Positions 7,547-15,699 are shown, numbered from the stretch's first letter. The stretch: DNA of 64,000 nt from an uncultured Clostridia bacterium (GCA_937898625.1 CALEJF010000029.1:60313-124312), one strand, 5' to 3'. Notes: a model not told the origin generated them from the letters alone. Program-made: numbers and translations.

Positions 7547-7867
7547 ATGCCTTATAAGAGTGAGAAGATTAAGCTGCAAGGTTTGCAAGACAGGCGCAAG
7601 AGGCTCACAGACGAGCAGAGAGATGAGATTAAAAAACTGTATGGAACTGGTCATTATAGCTTAAATGACTTGGCTAAGAGGTTTGTAGTGAGCAAGAAGT
7701 CAATTCTCTTAATTGTAAATGAAGAAAGTGCTGCAAAAGCAAAACGGTATCGCAAGGAACATTGGCGTGAATGGCAACGGAAAGGTGAAGAACATAACGA
7801 AGCCATTAAGAAAACGAGAAGATATAAAAACGAACTTTATAAGAGTGGAGAGTTAAAAGACGAATAG
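7547..7867 (+). CDS. Helix-turn-helix DNA-binding protein
   Basis: 106 residues. Residues about 20-50 (LTDEQRDEIKKLYGTGHYS... LAKRFVVSKKSILLI) form a resolvase/sigma-like helix-turn-helix; the rest is very basic. This family, with the opening MPYKSEKIKLQG and the closing RYKNELYKSGELK, is widespread in Firmicute phages and often unassigned. A transcription regulator or DNA-packaging-like accessory role is possible. ATG behind AAGGGAG. Confidence 0.75.
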   Translation: MPYKSEKIKLQGLQDRRKRLTDEQRDEIKKLYGTGHYSLNDLAKRFVVSKKSILLIVNEESAAKAKRYRKEHWREWQRKGEEHNEAIKKTRRYKNELYKSGELKDE

Positions 7868-7879
7868 GAGGTTATTATA

Positions 7880-8182
7880 ATGATTGATGTTTATGGTAAG
7901 TGGACAGCAGAGAAAAATTATAATGAGTATCCAAAGAAGAAGTGGTGCGACTTTGATTATGTGGCAGCTTGGGTTAAAGATTTGGGATATGAGCCTAAGA
8001 CAACTATTGAGAACTTGGTTGAGATGATTGTTGTAACTTATGATTCTTATTTAACAGATAATGAAACGGAATTTTATTCAGACATTAAAGAATCGGAAAA
8101 CGACTTGATGATATCTATTATGGATGTTGATTGTTTTGTAAAGGAACATGGCGGATTAAAAGAATTTGATTTTTACTGCTGA
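7880..8182 (+). CDS. Hypothetical protein
   Basis: 100 residues, ATG behind AGGAGG, 12 bases after the helix-turn-helix gene, so probably co-transcribed. Aromatic and acidic. Not recognised. Confidence 0.75.
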   Translation: MIDVYGKWTAEKNYNEYPKKKWCDFDYVAAWVKDLGYEPKTTIENLVEMIVVTYDSYLTDNETEFYSDIKESENDLMISIMDVDCFVKEHGGLKEFDFYC

Positions 8183-8186
8183 AGGC

Positions 8187-8204
8187 ACTTGTCATATGAC
8201 AAGT
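8187..8204. promoter_or_regulatory. Perfect 18-bp palindrome, possible operator
   Basis: ACTTGTCAT-ATGACAAGT, a perfect dyad immediately upstream of the promoter of the tandem ribbon-helix-helix gene. RHH proteins bind such dyads and often repress themselves, so I suggest an operator; a transcription-end hairpin for the preceding gene is the alternative. Confidence 0.45.
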
Positions 8205-8212
8205 AATTTGCG

Positions 8213-8241
8213 TTTACAAGTGGTTATAATAATGTTAAAAT
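8213..8241 (+). promoter_or_regulatory. Probable promoter
   Basis: TTTACA (8213-8218), 17 bases, TAAAAT (8236-8241), nine bases beyond the palindrome at 8187-8204. A second -35-like TTGACG follows at 8245 without a good -10. Confidence 0.5.
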
Positions 8242-8283
8242 ATAGTTGACGAAAAGATAATTAAATATTTGGAGTGATTGCCG

Positions 8284-8667
8284 ATGGGCGGATTTATTAA
8301 GCGTGATGTGCAGCGAGTAGAAACTACCGCTTTGAACCAAAAGATTAATAAGGAAGTATTTGATGATTTTAAGGATTATTGTAAGGAACTTGGCTATCCT
8401 ATGAATGTCGTGCTTGAAACATTTATGAATCAATATGCTAATGGTAGATTCAAGTTAAATGCAGAAGATGTTTTAAAGTTTAAAAACGATGGTAAACCAG
8501 TAGATACTTTGAATACAACTTTCAATAAAGAAATTTACACTAATTTCAAATCAGCTTGTAAGTTAAGAGGGCTCTTTATAAGGCATGTTATTACAGCATT
8601 TATGGAGAAATATGCAAGTAGAAATTTGGTCTTAGAATATGTAGATAAGACAGAAACAAAGGAATAA
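8284..8667 (+). CDS. Tandem ribbon-helix-helix DNA-binding protein
   Basis: 127 residues with two copies of the same fold: residues about 14-50 (TTALNQKINKEVFDDFKDYC, then a second helix) and 73-113 (TLNTTFNKEIYTNFKSACK, then a second helix). Each has the strand-helix-helix outline of Arc/CopG/MetJ proteins; a single chain thus makes its own pseudo-dimer. Probable transcription repressor or DNA-organising protein. Start ATG 8284 is behind GGAGTG. The upstream dyad at 8187 may be its target. Confidence 0.65.
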   Translation: MGGFIKRDVQRVETTALNQKINKEVFDDFKDYCKELGYPMNVVLETFMNQYANGRFKLNAEDVLKFKNDGKPVDTLNTTFNKEIYTNFKSACKLRGLFIRHVITAFMEKYASRNLVLEYVDKTETKE

Positions 8668-8688
8668 CAGTATAAGGGGTTGATAGAT

Positions 8689-9081
8689 ATGCTTGACGGA
8701 CTATTCATTGCATCTCTTATTGGAACTGTTGTACAAATGTTTAAGGAAGCTCGTCAACCAGTAATTCCTGCGGAGAACTGGGCGAACAAAGAATTGATTC
8801 ACCAAGATAGAATGAATGGAATTTCTGAAAAAGAATTTTCAAGAAATCTTGCTAATGGAAAGTACAAAGTAACAGAAACATATCCAGAACCACATCGAAT
8901 GGAAGATGGAAGAATTATCATTGAGAATTGCAAATTATATAATGAAGATGTTAGAAAGTACGGAGCGCACCAAGCGCACAAATGGATGAGGCAAGGCAAG
9001 TATAACTTAACACCAGAAGAAGTTAAGAAAGAAGAAGAACGCTTTAAAAAGGAAATTGAGCATCTGTACAGTTTATTATAA
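8689..9081 (+). CDS. Hypothetical protein with N-terminal hydrophobic segment
   Basis: 130 residues from ATG 8689 behind AAGGGG. Residues 1-18 (LDGLFIASLIGTVVQMF) could be a membrane anchor or amphipathic helix; the rest is charged, ending in a basic/acidic helix. Not recognised. Follows the RHH gene by 21 bases. Confidence 0.65.
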   Translation: MLDGLFIASLIGTVVQMFKEARQPVIPAENWANKELIHQDRMNGISEKEFSRNLANGKYKVTETYPEPHRMEDGRIIIENCKLYNEDVRKYGAHQAHKWMRQGKYNLTPEEVKKEEERFKKEIEHLYSLL

Positions 9082-9115
9082 GTGGAAAATAAATGTAAAA
9101 TTTTTATGTAACTAC

Positions 9116-9143
9116 TTGACAAACTACAATTTTGCGCTACAAT
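9116..9143 (+). promoter_or_regulatory. Promoter, vegetative-sigma type
   Basis: TTGACA (9116-9121), 16 bases, TACAAT (9138-9143); upstream AACTAC as in the three earlier promoters. Drives the recombinase gene and probably the DUF262 gene. Confidence 0.8.
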
Positions 9144-9183
9144 GTAATAAAGACATAAGGATAGACAACAAGGAGTGATAACA

Positions 9184-9963
9184 ATGGCGTTACCTATTCG
9201 TAAAATTACAACTGATAATGTTATAAAGCCTAATCTTCGTGTTGTAGGAACAGAGAAAAAGGTTAGATATAACAAGGACGGTAGTATTGATAAGCGTCAT
9301 AGTAATAGCGTTGCTGGTGTATCAACTGAAGTTTATCCGTTTACTACACAAGAAGAAATCAAAGCAATTATCGATGTATTTAATGAGCGTATTGACGAAG
9401 CGCCAGATGAAGATAAGCGTTGGATAGCACACAGAAATAAAATGTTGTTTTTGGTCGGTATCAATCTTGGAATTCGTGCTAGTGATTTAGTATCATTAAG
9501 ATATAATTTCTTTATGAATGATGACGGGACATTTAAAGAATTTTATAGTTTGCAACCAAAGAAAACAAAACGAACAGGCAAGTTTGTTAAGTTGTTCTTT
9601 AATGAAACTGTAAAGAAAGCGATTATAGATTATATCGAAGAATATCCTATTCAAGATATGGATGAATATTTGTTTAAGTCAAGAGAAGGGGATAGTTACA
9701 TTACTGCAAAATCATTATGGAAGATTATTGTTAATGCAACTAATGACGCAGGGATTGAAGGTAATTTTGGTACTCATAGTTTGCGAAAAACTTTTGGTTA
9801 CTGGGCATGGCATAATGCGGAAGATAAAAATAAAGCATTGGTAATTTTACAAAAGATTTTTAATCATGCTGACACTTCTACAACGGCAAAATATATTGGC
9901 ATTACAAACGATGAAATGTCTGATGTATTTAACAGCCTTGACCTTGGATTGGATTATATTTAA
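9184..9963 (+). CDS. Tyrosine recombinase (phage integrase family)
   Basis: 259 residues, ATG 9184 behind AAGGAGTG. Catalytic set in order: Arg98 (LGIRASDLVSL), Lys127/129 (PKKTKR), His198-x-x-Arg201 (THSLRKTFGY), His228 (NHADTSTT) and Tyr237 (KYIGI). The N-terminal arm is short, without a full core-binding domain, so it is nearer to the small Xer-like phage recombinases than to classic integrases. Could act in lysogenic integration, dimer resolution or a DNA inversion; no attachment site is evident beside it. Followed 30 bases later by the DUF262 gene. Confidence 0.9.
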   Translation: MALPIRKITTDNVIKPNLRVVGTEKKVRYNKDGSIDKRHSNSVAGVSTEVYPFTTQEEIKAIIDVFNERIDEAPDEDKRWIAHRNKMLFLVGINLGIRASDLVSLRYNFFMNDDGTFKEFYSLQPKKTKRTGKFVKLFFNETVKKAIIDYIEEYPIQDMDEYLFKSREGDSYITAKSLWKIIVNATNDAGIEGNFGTHSLRKTFGYWAWHNAEDKNKALVILQKIFNHADTSTTAKYIGITNDEMSDVFNSLDLGLDYI

Positions 9964-9993
9964 GATATAAATAAATGAAGCGGAGGTTTTATT

Positions 9994-11085
9994 ATGGCAA
10001 TCGATAAGATTTTAAAGATTGAAGGTTCAAGTATTACTTGGACTTGTAAGCAGATTGTTAAGATGATTGACAAGGAAACAATTAGTTTTAAGAATGTGGT
10101 ACAGCGTTCTTTCGTTTGGGAGAAACACAGAATGAGTGAACTGATTTGGTCAATCATTATGGGATATCCAATTCCTCCTATCTACGCAGAGCGTGGAGAA
10201 TCCGTTAATGATAAGGTGAAGATTTACGATGTCATGGATGGTCAACAGCGTAACACAACCATTTATAAATATCTTAAAGATGAATTTGCGCTAACACAGT
10301 TAAAGCCAATTCCTTATCTTGATGAAGATGGTAATGAATGTGAGATTGATATTTCTGGTAAGAAGTTTTCCGAGTTGGAAGAAGAATTGCAAGACATTAT
10401 TCAAGATGCAACTATCGTTGTTAAGTATTATGACAACCTTGACCAATCTCAAAAGGCTGAGATGTTCCGCCGTTTGAACAATGGTAAGCCTTTATCTACA
10501 AAGTCCAGAACGCTTGCCTCTGCCAAGAATATTGGCAGCTTACTTAATATTGGTTCTCACAAATTGTTCGAGGAGATGCTTACAGAGAAGGCGAGAGCGA
10601 ATAAAAATCAAGCTGTTCTTGTTGTTAAAGCGTGGACAATGCTGAATCGTGAAGTGGAAGATATTTCTTTTGCAAGTAAAGACTTCAACCCTATGATTGA
10701 AGAAGTGGAAATCTCCAATGAAGAAAAGCAAGAGCTTGCTAATGTGTTTAATTATATTGTTGGTGTTCATGAAGAATTGAAAGATAATAAGGAAAAAGAT
10801 GTGGCTAAAAAGCTATACACAGAAACACATTTGGTATCTCTTATTCCTTATATTAAACAATCTATGGACAACGGCATTAACGAGGCTATGTTTGGAGAAT
10901 TTTTAACGAACTTCTTCAAGACAGAAAATGATTCAGATGTGTATACAAAATATATGGAAGCTTGTAGTAATGGTATCGCAAGAAATGCAAGCGTTGTTGC
11001 ACGACACGAAGCACTTGGAGAGTCTTATAAAGATTTTTTCAAAACGGAAGAAAATTCTGAAAAAAGTATCTTGACAACTATGTAA
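9994..11085 (+). CDS. DUF262 family protein
   Basis: 363 residues. N-terminal DUF262 signature: QRSFVWEKHRMSELIWSI (37-54), GYPIPPIY (57-64) and the ParB/sulfiredoxin-like motif DGQQR (82-86), then a region with FRRLNNG. This is the fold of the GmrS half of GmrSD, which cuts modified DNA with nucleotide use; here there is no C-terminal HNH (DUF1524) domain, so it is a single-domain form. In phages the role is unknown; defence, exclusion of other phages or nucleotide sensing are possible. A promoter overlaps its 3' end. Confidence 0.85.
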   Translation: MAIDKILKIEGSSITWTCKQIVKMIDKETISFKNVVQRSFVWEKHRMSELIWSIIMGYPIPPIYAERGESVNDKVKIYDVMDGQQRNTTIYKYLKDEFALTQLKPIPYLDEDGNECEIDISGKKFSELEEELQDIIQDATIVVKYYDNLDQSQKAEMFRRLNNGKPLSTKSRTLASAKNIGSLLNIGSHKLFEEMLTEKARANKNQAVLVVKAWTMLNREVEDISFASKDFNPMIEEVEISNEEKQELANVFNYIVGVHEELKDNKEKDVAKKLYTETHLVSLIPYIKQSMDNGINEAMFGEFLTNFFKTENDSDVYTKYMEACSNGIARNASVVARHEALGESYKDFFKTEENSEKSILTTM

Positions 11086-11099
11086 ATGTGGTGTATAAT
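11071..11099 (+). promoter_or_regulatory. Consensus promoter inside the end of the DUF262 gene
   Basis: TTGACA (11071-11076), 17 bases, TATAAT (11094-11099). Both hexamers are perfect. The first base transcribed would be near 11106, right where the terminator hairpin begins. Confidence 0.8.
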
Positions 11100-11107
11100 G
11101 ACAGCAC

Positions 11108-11141
11108 AAAAAAGCAGATGAATAATTCATACTGCTTTTTT
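11108..11141 (+). terminator. Rho-independent terminator directly after a promoter
   Basis: AAAAAAGCAG-ATGAA / TTCAT-A-CTGCTTTTTT: 15 paired bases, one bulged A, loop TAA, six-T run. It ends the DUF262 transcript and would also stop transcription from the promoter at 11071 within about 35 bases. Confidence 0.85.
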
Positions 11142-11198
11142 GGTGTGTAAAATTATTAAGGTTATATAATAAAATTTATCTTTTAATTGGAGGAAAAT

Positions 11199-11459
11199 AT
11201 GTTTGATAAAGAATATATAATTGATGATGAATTCGGTTTTCATCTTAGACGGATGGCAAGAGAAGTTCCTATGACTATTGATAGAATTGATATGTTTGTA
11301 TCATTTATTTCCGATTATATTAATACACGAAATCAAGTGATTAAGAAGTACGAAGCGGAGGGAAAAGATACAACAAATTTAGTATTGGATAGAGATTACG
11401 CATTATATGTATTAGGACTTAGAGAAAAGCCTGAAAGATATGTAAAGGTTATTCTTTAA
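11199..11459 (+). CDS. Hypothetical protein
   Basis: 86 residues; ATG 11199 behind GGAGGA. Mostly helical, charged. Not recognised. Preceded by the leader motif TAAGGTTATATA seen before several genes. Confidence 0.7.
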   Translation: MFDKEYIIDDEFGFHLRRMAREVPMTIDRIDMFVSFISDYINTRNQVIKKYEAEGKDTTNLVLDRDYALYVLGLREKPERYVKVIL

Positions 11460-11485
11460 AAGACAGATTTTAAGAGGTGAAAACT

Positions 11486-11806
11486 ATGATGATTTTAAAA
11501 GGCGATTGTGGGAAAAGCAGAGTAATAGATATTCTTATGAATAAAACAAAGAGTATCTGTTTTGTGTATAATGATTACCCCCTTATCTTTAATGCTATTG
11601 GCTTGGATAGCAGAGAATATTCTTTAAGGGATTTTTTAGACTATATTGCTTGTACACTTAAGAAAGAAACCATTAATGATAGACATTATCATTATCTTCT
11701 AATCTATACAAATCGAGAAGAGATAGATTTGCAAGAAATTATTAATTGGTTGAACGACAATAAATGGAAAATTCCTTGTAGAGACATTATTTTAACTTGC
11801 ATTTAG
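11486..11806 (+). CDS. Small P-loop-like protein
   Basis: 106 residues. The start MMILKGDCGKSRVIDIL resembles a Walker A loop with one residue missing (GDCGKS). Similar in size and layout to the better-preserved P-loop protein at 51097. May be an inactive or divergent small ATPase. ATG 11486 behind AAGAGG. Confidence 0.5.
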   Translation: MMILKGDCGKSRVIDILMNKTKSICFVYNDYPLIFNAIGLDSREYSLRDFLDYIACTLKKETINDRHYHYLLIYTNREEIDLQEIINWLNDNKWKIPCRDIILTCI

Positions 11807-11832
11807 TATAAATATTAAAAGGAGAATTAATT

Positions 11833-12477
11833 ATGAATGTTATTGGAGCAGCATTGGAAGAACTGTATAGAATTTTTGGTATCTTGAATCGTGATAAGTT
11901 TAATGGAGAATTAACAGAGCCTGTCATTACTATCCAGAAGACCAAGGGTAGAACCTTGGGCTACTTCACCTTAAACAAGGTCTGGCGTGATAAAAATAAT
12001 GAAGAAAACGAAGAGACTTCCTACTATGAAATAAATGTAGACCCCAGATGGTTTAATAGCCGTACTCCTGCCGATGTTGCGGAAACTCTTCTGCATGAGA
12101 TGTGTCACTACCATAACAAGGTAAATGATATTAAGGATTGTAGCGGTAATGTTCATAATAAGAAGTTTAAGAGTTCTGCCGAAAAGGTTGGTCTTATTGT
12201 TGAGAAGGGCAAGGGTGTTGGCTTTGGTTACACTTCTATGTCTGAGGCTCTGAGAGCCTATATGGACGAAGTTGTTAAGCCTAGTGAAGTAGCATTCGAG
12301 TATTTTAGAACCGCTCCCATAAAGCTCTCTGGAGCTGGTGGCGAGAGAAAGAAGAATGTATTCAAGTACACTTGTCCTGATTGCGGTCAAGAGGCAAAGG
12401 GTAAGAGAGATATTTCCATCAAGTGTGGTCGTTGTGATGTGCTGATGAAGATGGAAGATGTTGACACGGAAGATTAA
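11833..12477 (+). CDS. SprT-like zinc metalloprotease domain protein
   Basis: 214 residues. SprT-like domain at 1-125 with the HExxH motif LLHEMCHYHN (His88, Glu89, His92) and a further possible zinc ligand His108. C-terminal zinc ribbon, Cys181/184 (CPDCG) and Cys198/201 (CGRC). The family (SprT, Spartan) cuts proteins crosslinked to DNA; phage copies may clear DNA of bound or crosslinked proteins. Codon use is richer in G and C than in the small genes around it, suggesting high expression or a different origin. ATG behind AAAAGGAG. Confidence 0.85.
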   Translation: MNVIGAALEELYRIFGILNRDKFNGELTEPVITIQKTKGRTLGYFTLNKVWRDKNNEENEETSYYEINVDPRWFNSRTPADVAETLLHEMCHYHNKVNDIKDCSGNVHNKKFKSSAEKVGLIVEKGKGVGFGYTSMSEALRAYMDEVVKPSEVAFEYFRTAPIKLSGAGGERKKNVFKYTCPDCGQEAKGKRDISIKCGRCDVLMKMEDVDTED

Positions 12478-12490
12478 GAGGTAATGTTAT

Positions 12491-12634
12491 ATGAATGAAA
12501 GATGCAAAACTTGTAAGACATACAACAAAACCTTAAACAAGTTTGCTTGTTGCAAGTGGTATATGGACAATGTTGTTTGTGGAAATAAATCTGTAAAAGA
12601 TTGTACGGAATATAAATATAAAAAGGGGACTTAA
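12491..12634 (+). CDS. Small cysteine-rich protein
   Basis: 47 residues with six cysteines (CKTC, then FACCKWYMDNVVCG, then DC-TEY). Reads like a small zinc- or disulfide-stabilised protein; similar short proteins occur in other phages of this type. 13 bases after the SprT-like gene. Confidence 0.65.
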   Translation: MNERCKTCKTYNKTLNKFACCKWYMDNVVCGNKSVKDCTEYKYKKGT

Positions 12635-12639
12635 TAAGT

Positions 12640-12807
12640 ATGGATTATACTTGTGATAATTGCAAGAGCCGTCACAGTTGGGATTGTGAAGATGGTTGGA
12701 ATATGAGAAAGTGCGAAAACTTTGAGCTGGACGAAAGCACTTTAAGTGAAGAAGAACAGATGTTGCTTAGGGTTATGAGACAGATTGCAAGAGAAAACGG
12801 CAATTAA
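12640..12807 (+). CDS. Small cysteine-containing hypothetical protein
   Basis: 55 residues: a CDNCKSRHSWDC cluster then an acidic helix (LSEEEQMLLRVMRQIARENG). Probable zinc knuckle plus helix. Ribosome site weak (AAGGGG 15 bases upstream). Confidence 0.6.
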   Translation: MDYTCDNCKSRHSWDCEDGWNMRKCENFELDESTLSEEEQMLLRVMRQIARENGN

Positions 12808-12844
12808 AAGTAAAGTTTTAAGTGGAGGAAAGGATAAATAGATT

Positions 12845-13255
12845 ATGATTATTACTTTGATTGTTATTAGCCTTATTGTTATTGGAATTATCTTGTTGCT
12901 TATTAGTAAGAATAAGAAGATTCATTGGACTAAGAGAGATACCATTAATTTTACTGGCGTATTACTGCTGGTATGTGGAATTGTTGGAGGTTTTATTGTA
13001 ACTGCTTTTATTATTGATAATGTAACTAGTTATGATTTGTATTATCAAAATGTTATGCACGAAAAAGATGTGCTTGAATACAGAATTGAGCATATGGAAG
13101 AAAATATTACTGGCAATGAAATGCTTTATAATGACATTGTGGAATTTAATAACGAGCTAAGAAGTGTAAAGAAGTGGGCGAATAATCCGTGGACTAATTG
13201 GTTCAACAATCAAGATATTGCGTCTATTGATTATATTGAATTAAACGGCAATTAA
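12845..13255 (+). CDS. Membrane protein with two transmembrane segments
   Basis: 136 residues. Hydrophobic segments at about 2-21 and 36-56, then a soluble tail with a likely coiled coil (MHEKDVLEYRIEHMEENI) and a Trp-rich end. Preceded by an intergenic box. Possibly a host-envelope factor such as exclusion or a spanin-like partner; unproven. Confidence 0.7.
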   Translation: MIITLIVISLIVIGIILLLISKNKKIHWTKRDTINFTGVLLLVCGIVGGFIVTAFIIDNVTSYDLYYQNVMHEKDVLEYRIEHMEENITGNEMLYNDIVEFNNELRSVKKWANNPWTNWFNNQDIASIDYIELNGN

Positions 13256-13279
13256 AAGCAGAGTTTTAAGAGGTGGAAT

Positions 13280-13585
13280 ATGGAACTTAGAGAAGCAATT
13301 ATTCATGCAGAACAAGTCGCAGAAGGATGTCCGAGCGATAGAGATTGCGCTTATCAACACGATATGTTAGCAGATTGGCTTAAAGAATTACAAAGATATA
13401 AGGACTTGGAAGAACAAGGAAGACTAATTGTTTTACCTTGCAAAATAGGTGATACTGCATATAACAAAAGAGAAAATTGGTTTGGAACAGTTGAAGAAAT
13501 TGCAATTAATAGTGATGGAACTTTCTTGTATGTTGTAAGCGGTTATAATCATTTGGTTAAGCCAGACGAAGTGGAGTTTTACTAG
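13280..13585 (+). CDS. Conserved phage hypothetical protein
   Basis: 101 residues. N-terminal helical part with CPSDRDCAYQHDMLADWLKEL and a small SH3-like C-terminal part beginning RLIVLPCKIGDTAY. This combination is frequent in Firmicute phages and prophages; function unknown. Confidence 0.8.
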   Translation: MELREAIIHAEQVAEGCPSDRDCAYQHDMLADWLKELQRYKDLEEQGRLIVLPCKIGDTAYNKRENWFGTVEEIAINSDGTFLYVVSGYNHLVKPDEVEFY

Positions 13586-13594
13586 GTATAGAAT

Positions 13595-13789
13595 ATGGAC
13601 AACGCAAAAGATTTTACTGGATATCGTGTATGGTCTTCATCTTCTTGTTGTTCAAGACTTAACGGAAAAATAATTGAGAGAACTATCAGAAAAGCATTTC
13701 CAGACGATAATGAATCAACGCTATATGTTGTAAAACTGAAGGGCGTTAAAGGTTATCAGCAGTTATATGAAGATGAAATGTATACATAA
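13595..13789 (+). CDS. Small hypothetical protein
   Basis: 64 residues with a serine/cysteine run (SSSSCCSRLNG). Begins nine bases after the TAG stop of the previous gene; AGGT in that stop region may serve as ribosome site. Not recognised. Confidence 0.65.
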   Translation: MDNAKDFTGYRVWSSSSCCSRLNGKIIERTIRKAFPDDNESTLYVVKLKGVKGYQQLYEDEMYT

Positions 13790-13824
13790 AATCAAAGTTT
13801 TAAGTATGTAAAGGAGAAACAAAA

Positions 13825-14262
13825 ATGGATAAAGTAATGGAATTACTGGAACAGTTGGCAAATAGTTTGGGCGTAGCTGTTGAATACTTGTGGACAACAT
13901 TAGTAAAGCAACAGTATGTAGAGGGCGTAACAAATCTTGCGATGGCGGCTATCGGCATTCTTGTCACAGTTGTATTATTGTGCTTTGTTCCAAGAGTTAC
14001 GAAACTTTTGTCTAGGCGGTATAAAGAACTGCAAAATGACCGAGTGAAAAACGGAACAGGTTTTAATGGTAGTTACAGGTTGTCCAGTTTTACAGAAGAC
14101 GCTTTCAATGCTATGAGATTCATTGTACCGATTGTTGGTTCTGTTGTAATCTTTGTCATTATTCTGTGTATTGCAGATGATATTAAATTTGGAATCCAAA
14201 AGCTGCTTAACCCTGATTATTTTGCACTCAAAGAAGTATTGGATGTAATTAGTGGTTCGTAA
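13825..14262 (+). CDS. Conserved phage membrane protein
   Basis: 145 residues; hydrophobic segments at about 35-54 and 98-118, and a C-terminal LNPDYFALKEVLDVI. The opening VAVEYLWTTLVKQQYVEG and this ending are features I recall from a widespread phage membrane protein of unknown role. ATG behind AAAGGAG. Confidence 0.75.
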   Translation: MDKVMELLEQLANSLGVAVEYLWTTLVKQQYVEGVTNLAMAAIGILVTVVLLCFVPRVTKLLSRRYKELQNDRVKNGTGFNGSYRLSSFTEDAFNAMRFIVPIVGSVVIFVIILCIADDIKFGIQKLLNPDYFALKEVLDVISGS

Positions 14263-14307
14263 AGTAAGATTGAACATATAAAAGAAGATTTTTAAGGGGT
14301 ATTAGTT

Positions 14308-14559
14308 ATGTATAAGATTTTTGAAGTTAAATATAATGATGGCGATTGGCATAGCGGAGATTTACCGCACTTCCTTTACATTGCCAAGAGCAAGGAAGAG
14401 GTTATTGCCAATAGCAAAAAGTATAAAGATTATCTTGATAGACAGAGCAACTGGGGTGGCGACATCTGGCTTCACGAAGTATCTGGTTTGGTACATAAAT
14501 TTTATTTTGAAAATTTGGAAGACTTTGATATTGAGATATCTGTAAAAAAGAAAGATTGA
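14308..14559 (+). CDS. Small hypothetical protein
   Basis: 83 residues. Pattern LYIAKSKEEVIANSKKY is typical of small phage proteins in which a strand is followed by a helix. Not further recognised. Preceded by a TAAAA-GAAGAT-TTTTAAG box. Confidence 0.7.
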   Translation: MYKIFEVKYNDGDWHSGDLPHFLYIAKSKEEVIANSKKYKDYLDRQSNWGGDIWLHEVSGLVHKFYFENLEDFDIEISVKKKD

Positions 14560-14596
14560 TACGAAATAAAATTCTTGTTTTAAGAGGTTAGTATAT

Positions 14597-14959
14597 ATGA
14601 GTATAGGTTTTAATTGGTTTAAGACATATGAAATAATTCCACCGATTAAAGATTATTGGTATGACGATTATAGTGTTGTATTTCTTGATGGAGATTCCAC
14701 TTCTCATTCTGCTGGAAATATTACAAAAGTCCAAAACCTACTAGAGAAATATGGAGGAAAAAGAATTCCTCGTATTAATAATAGTTGGGTAGATTCTGTT
14801 GATTATGATTTGGAATTAATTGAACCAGAAGAAATGTCTCATATGTGCAGTAGAGTATTAGCCACAATTGAAGTGGATGATATGGGTATGAGAGAAAGAA
14901 TCGAATGGTTTAGGAAGTTGTCGGATGAAGGATATTATCTGATATATGATTTTGAATAA
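14597..14959 (+). CDS. Hypothetical protein
   Basis: 120 residues, mixed composition, with a C-terminal helix-strand (RIEWFRKLSDEGYYLIYDF). ATG behind AAGAGG. Not recognised. Confidence 0.7.
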   Translation: MSIGFNWFKTYEIIPPIKDYWYDDYSVVFLDGDSTSHSAGNITKVQNLLEKYGGKRIPRINNSWVDSVDYDLELIEPEEMSHMCSRVLATIEVDDMGMRERIEWFRKLSDEGYYLIYDFE

Positions 14960-14994
14960 GTTAAAATTCTCATTTTAAAAGGAGGGTGAGAATC

Positions 14995-15699
14995 TTGGAT
15001 GAAGATTTGAGATATGAAAAATACTTAAATAAGCGTGTAAAAATTGAGTATACAAATAAACCATCTTACATTTCAAAAGACATCGTTGGAATGTATGGAG
15101 TTGTTACATCTATATGTAAAAATGAGATTGGTGTAAAGATAGATGGGAAAAGAAATAGCTATAGTGCTGTTGGAGTTTTTTGGTTTAAAGAAAAAGAATT
15201 AAAATTTTTAGAAGAAGATTCAAACAACGAAAGTGAGGATAATGTAATGGAAAATTTTGAACATGTTGCAATCGTAAATCTGGTGGAAGATTATAATAAG
15301 AAGGATTATGCATTTGCTCTGCATGACGATGATTTTTATTTGATTAACGATATTACAAAAGTAACAAAGAATCCTGTAATGGTAGTAGTAAATGCAAGGG
15401 GTAAGAATAATCGTCAGCTTGCTATTGTTAAGGAATTTATGCCTGTTGACCTTTACACTGGCATCAAGATTACCGCAGAGGTTGTTGGTGTTGTAAATAT
15501 GAATAACTATTATCATAGAGAAGAAGAAAAGGCTCGTTTGGAAGAACTGGCTAAGAAGAGAGCCGCCATTGAAGCAGAACTGGAAAAGGAAATCAATAAG
15601 AGAAAGTCTGTGGAATATTACGAAGAGATGGCTAAGAAGTATTCTGACAATCCTCGTTTGGCAGAACTGGTTGGCGAACTGAGAGGTCTTGGTGCATAA
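14995..15699 (+). CDS. Two-part protein: SH3-like domain plus conserved phage domain with coiled coil
   Basis: 234 residues. Start TTG 14995 is chosen because GGAGGG lies nine bases upstream; GTG 14986 touches it. Residues 1-75 resemble a small SH3-like barrel (GMYGVVTSICKNEIGVKID). Residues 84-165 form a second beta-rich unit (PVMVVVNARGKNN...), then a long charged coiled coil 170-225. An internal ATG at 15247 has GAGG nearby, so the second part might also be made alone. Codon use changes near 15380, hinting at a fusion of genes with different histories. Confidence 0.65.
   Translation: MDEDLRYEKYLNKRVKIEYTNKPSYISKDIVGMYGVVTSICKNEIGVKIDGKRNSYSAVGVFWFKEKELKFLEEDSNNESEDNVMENFEHVAIVNLVEDYNKKDYAFALHDDDFYLINDITKVTKNPVMVVVNARGKNNRQLAIVKEFMPVDLYTGIKITAEVVGVVNMNNYYHREEEKARLEELAKKRAAIEAELEKEINKRKSVEYYEEMAKKYSDNPRLAELVGELRGLGA

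Noticed and set aside
8245..8283. Second promoter TTGACG for the RHH gene
   Set aside because: No acceptable -10 follows at 16-18 bases; the TTTACA/TAAAAT pair is better.
9960..10000. Attachment site beside the recombinase
   Set aside because: No repeat or tRNA fragment seen near the gene; cannot be judged without the genome ends or host junction.
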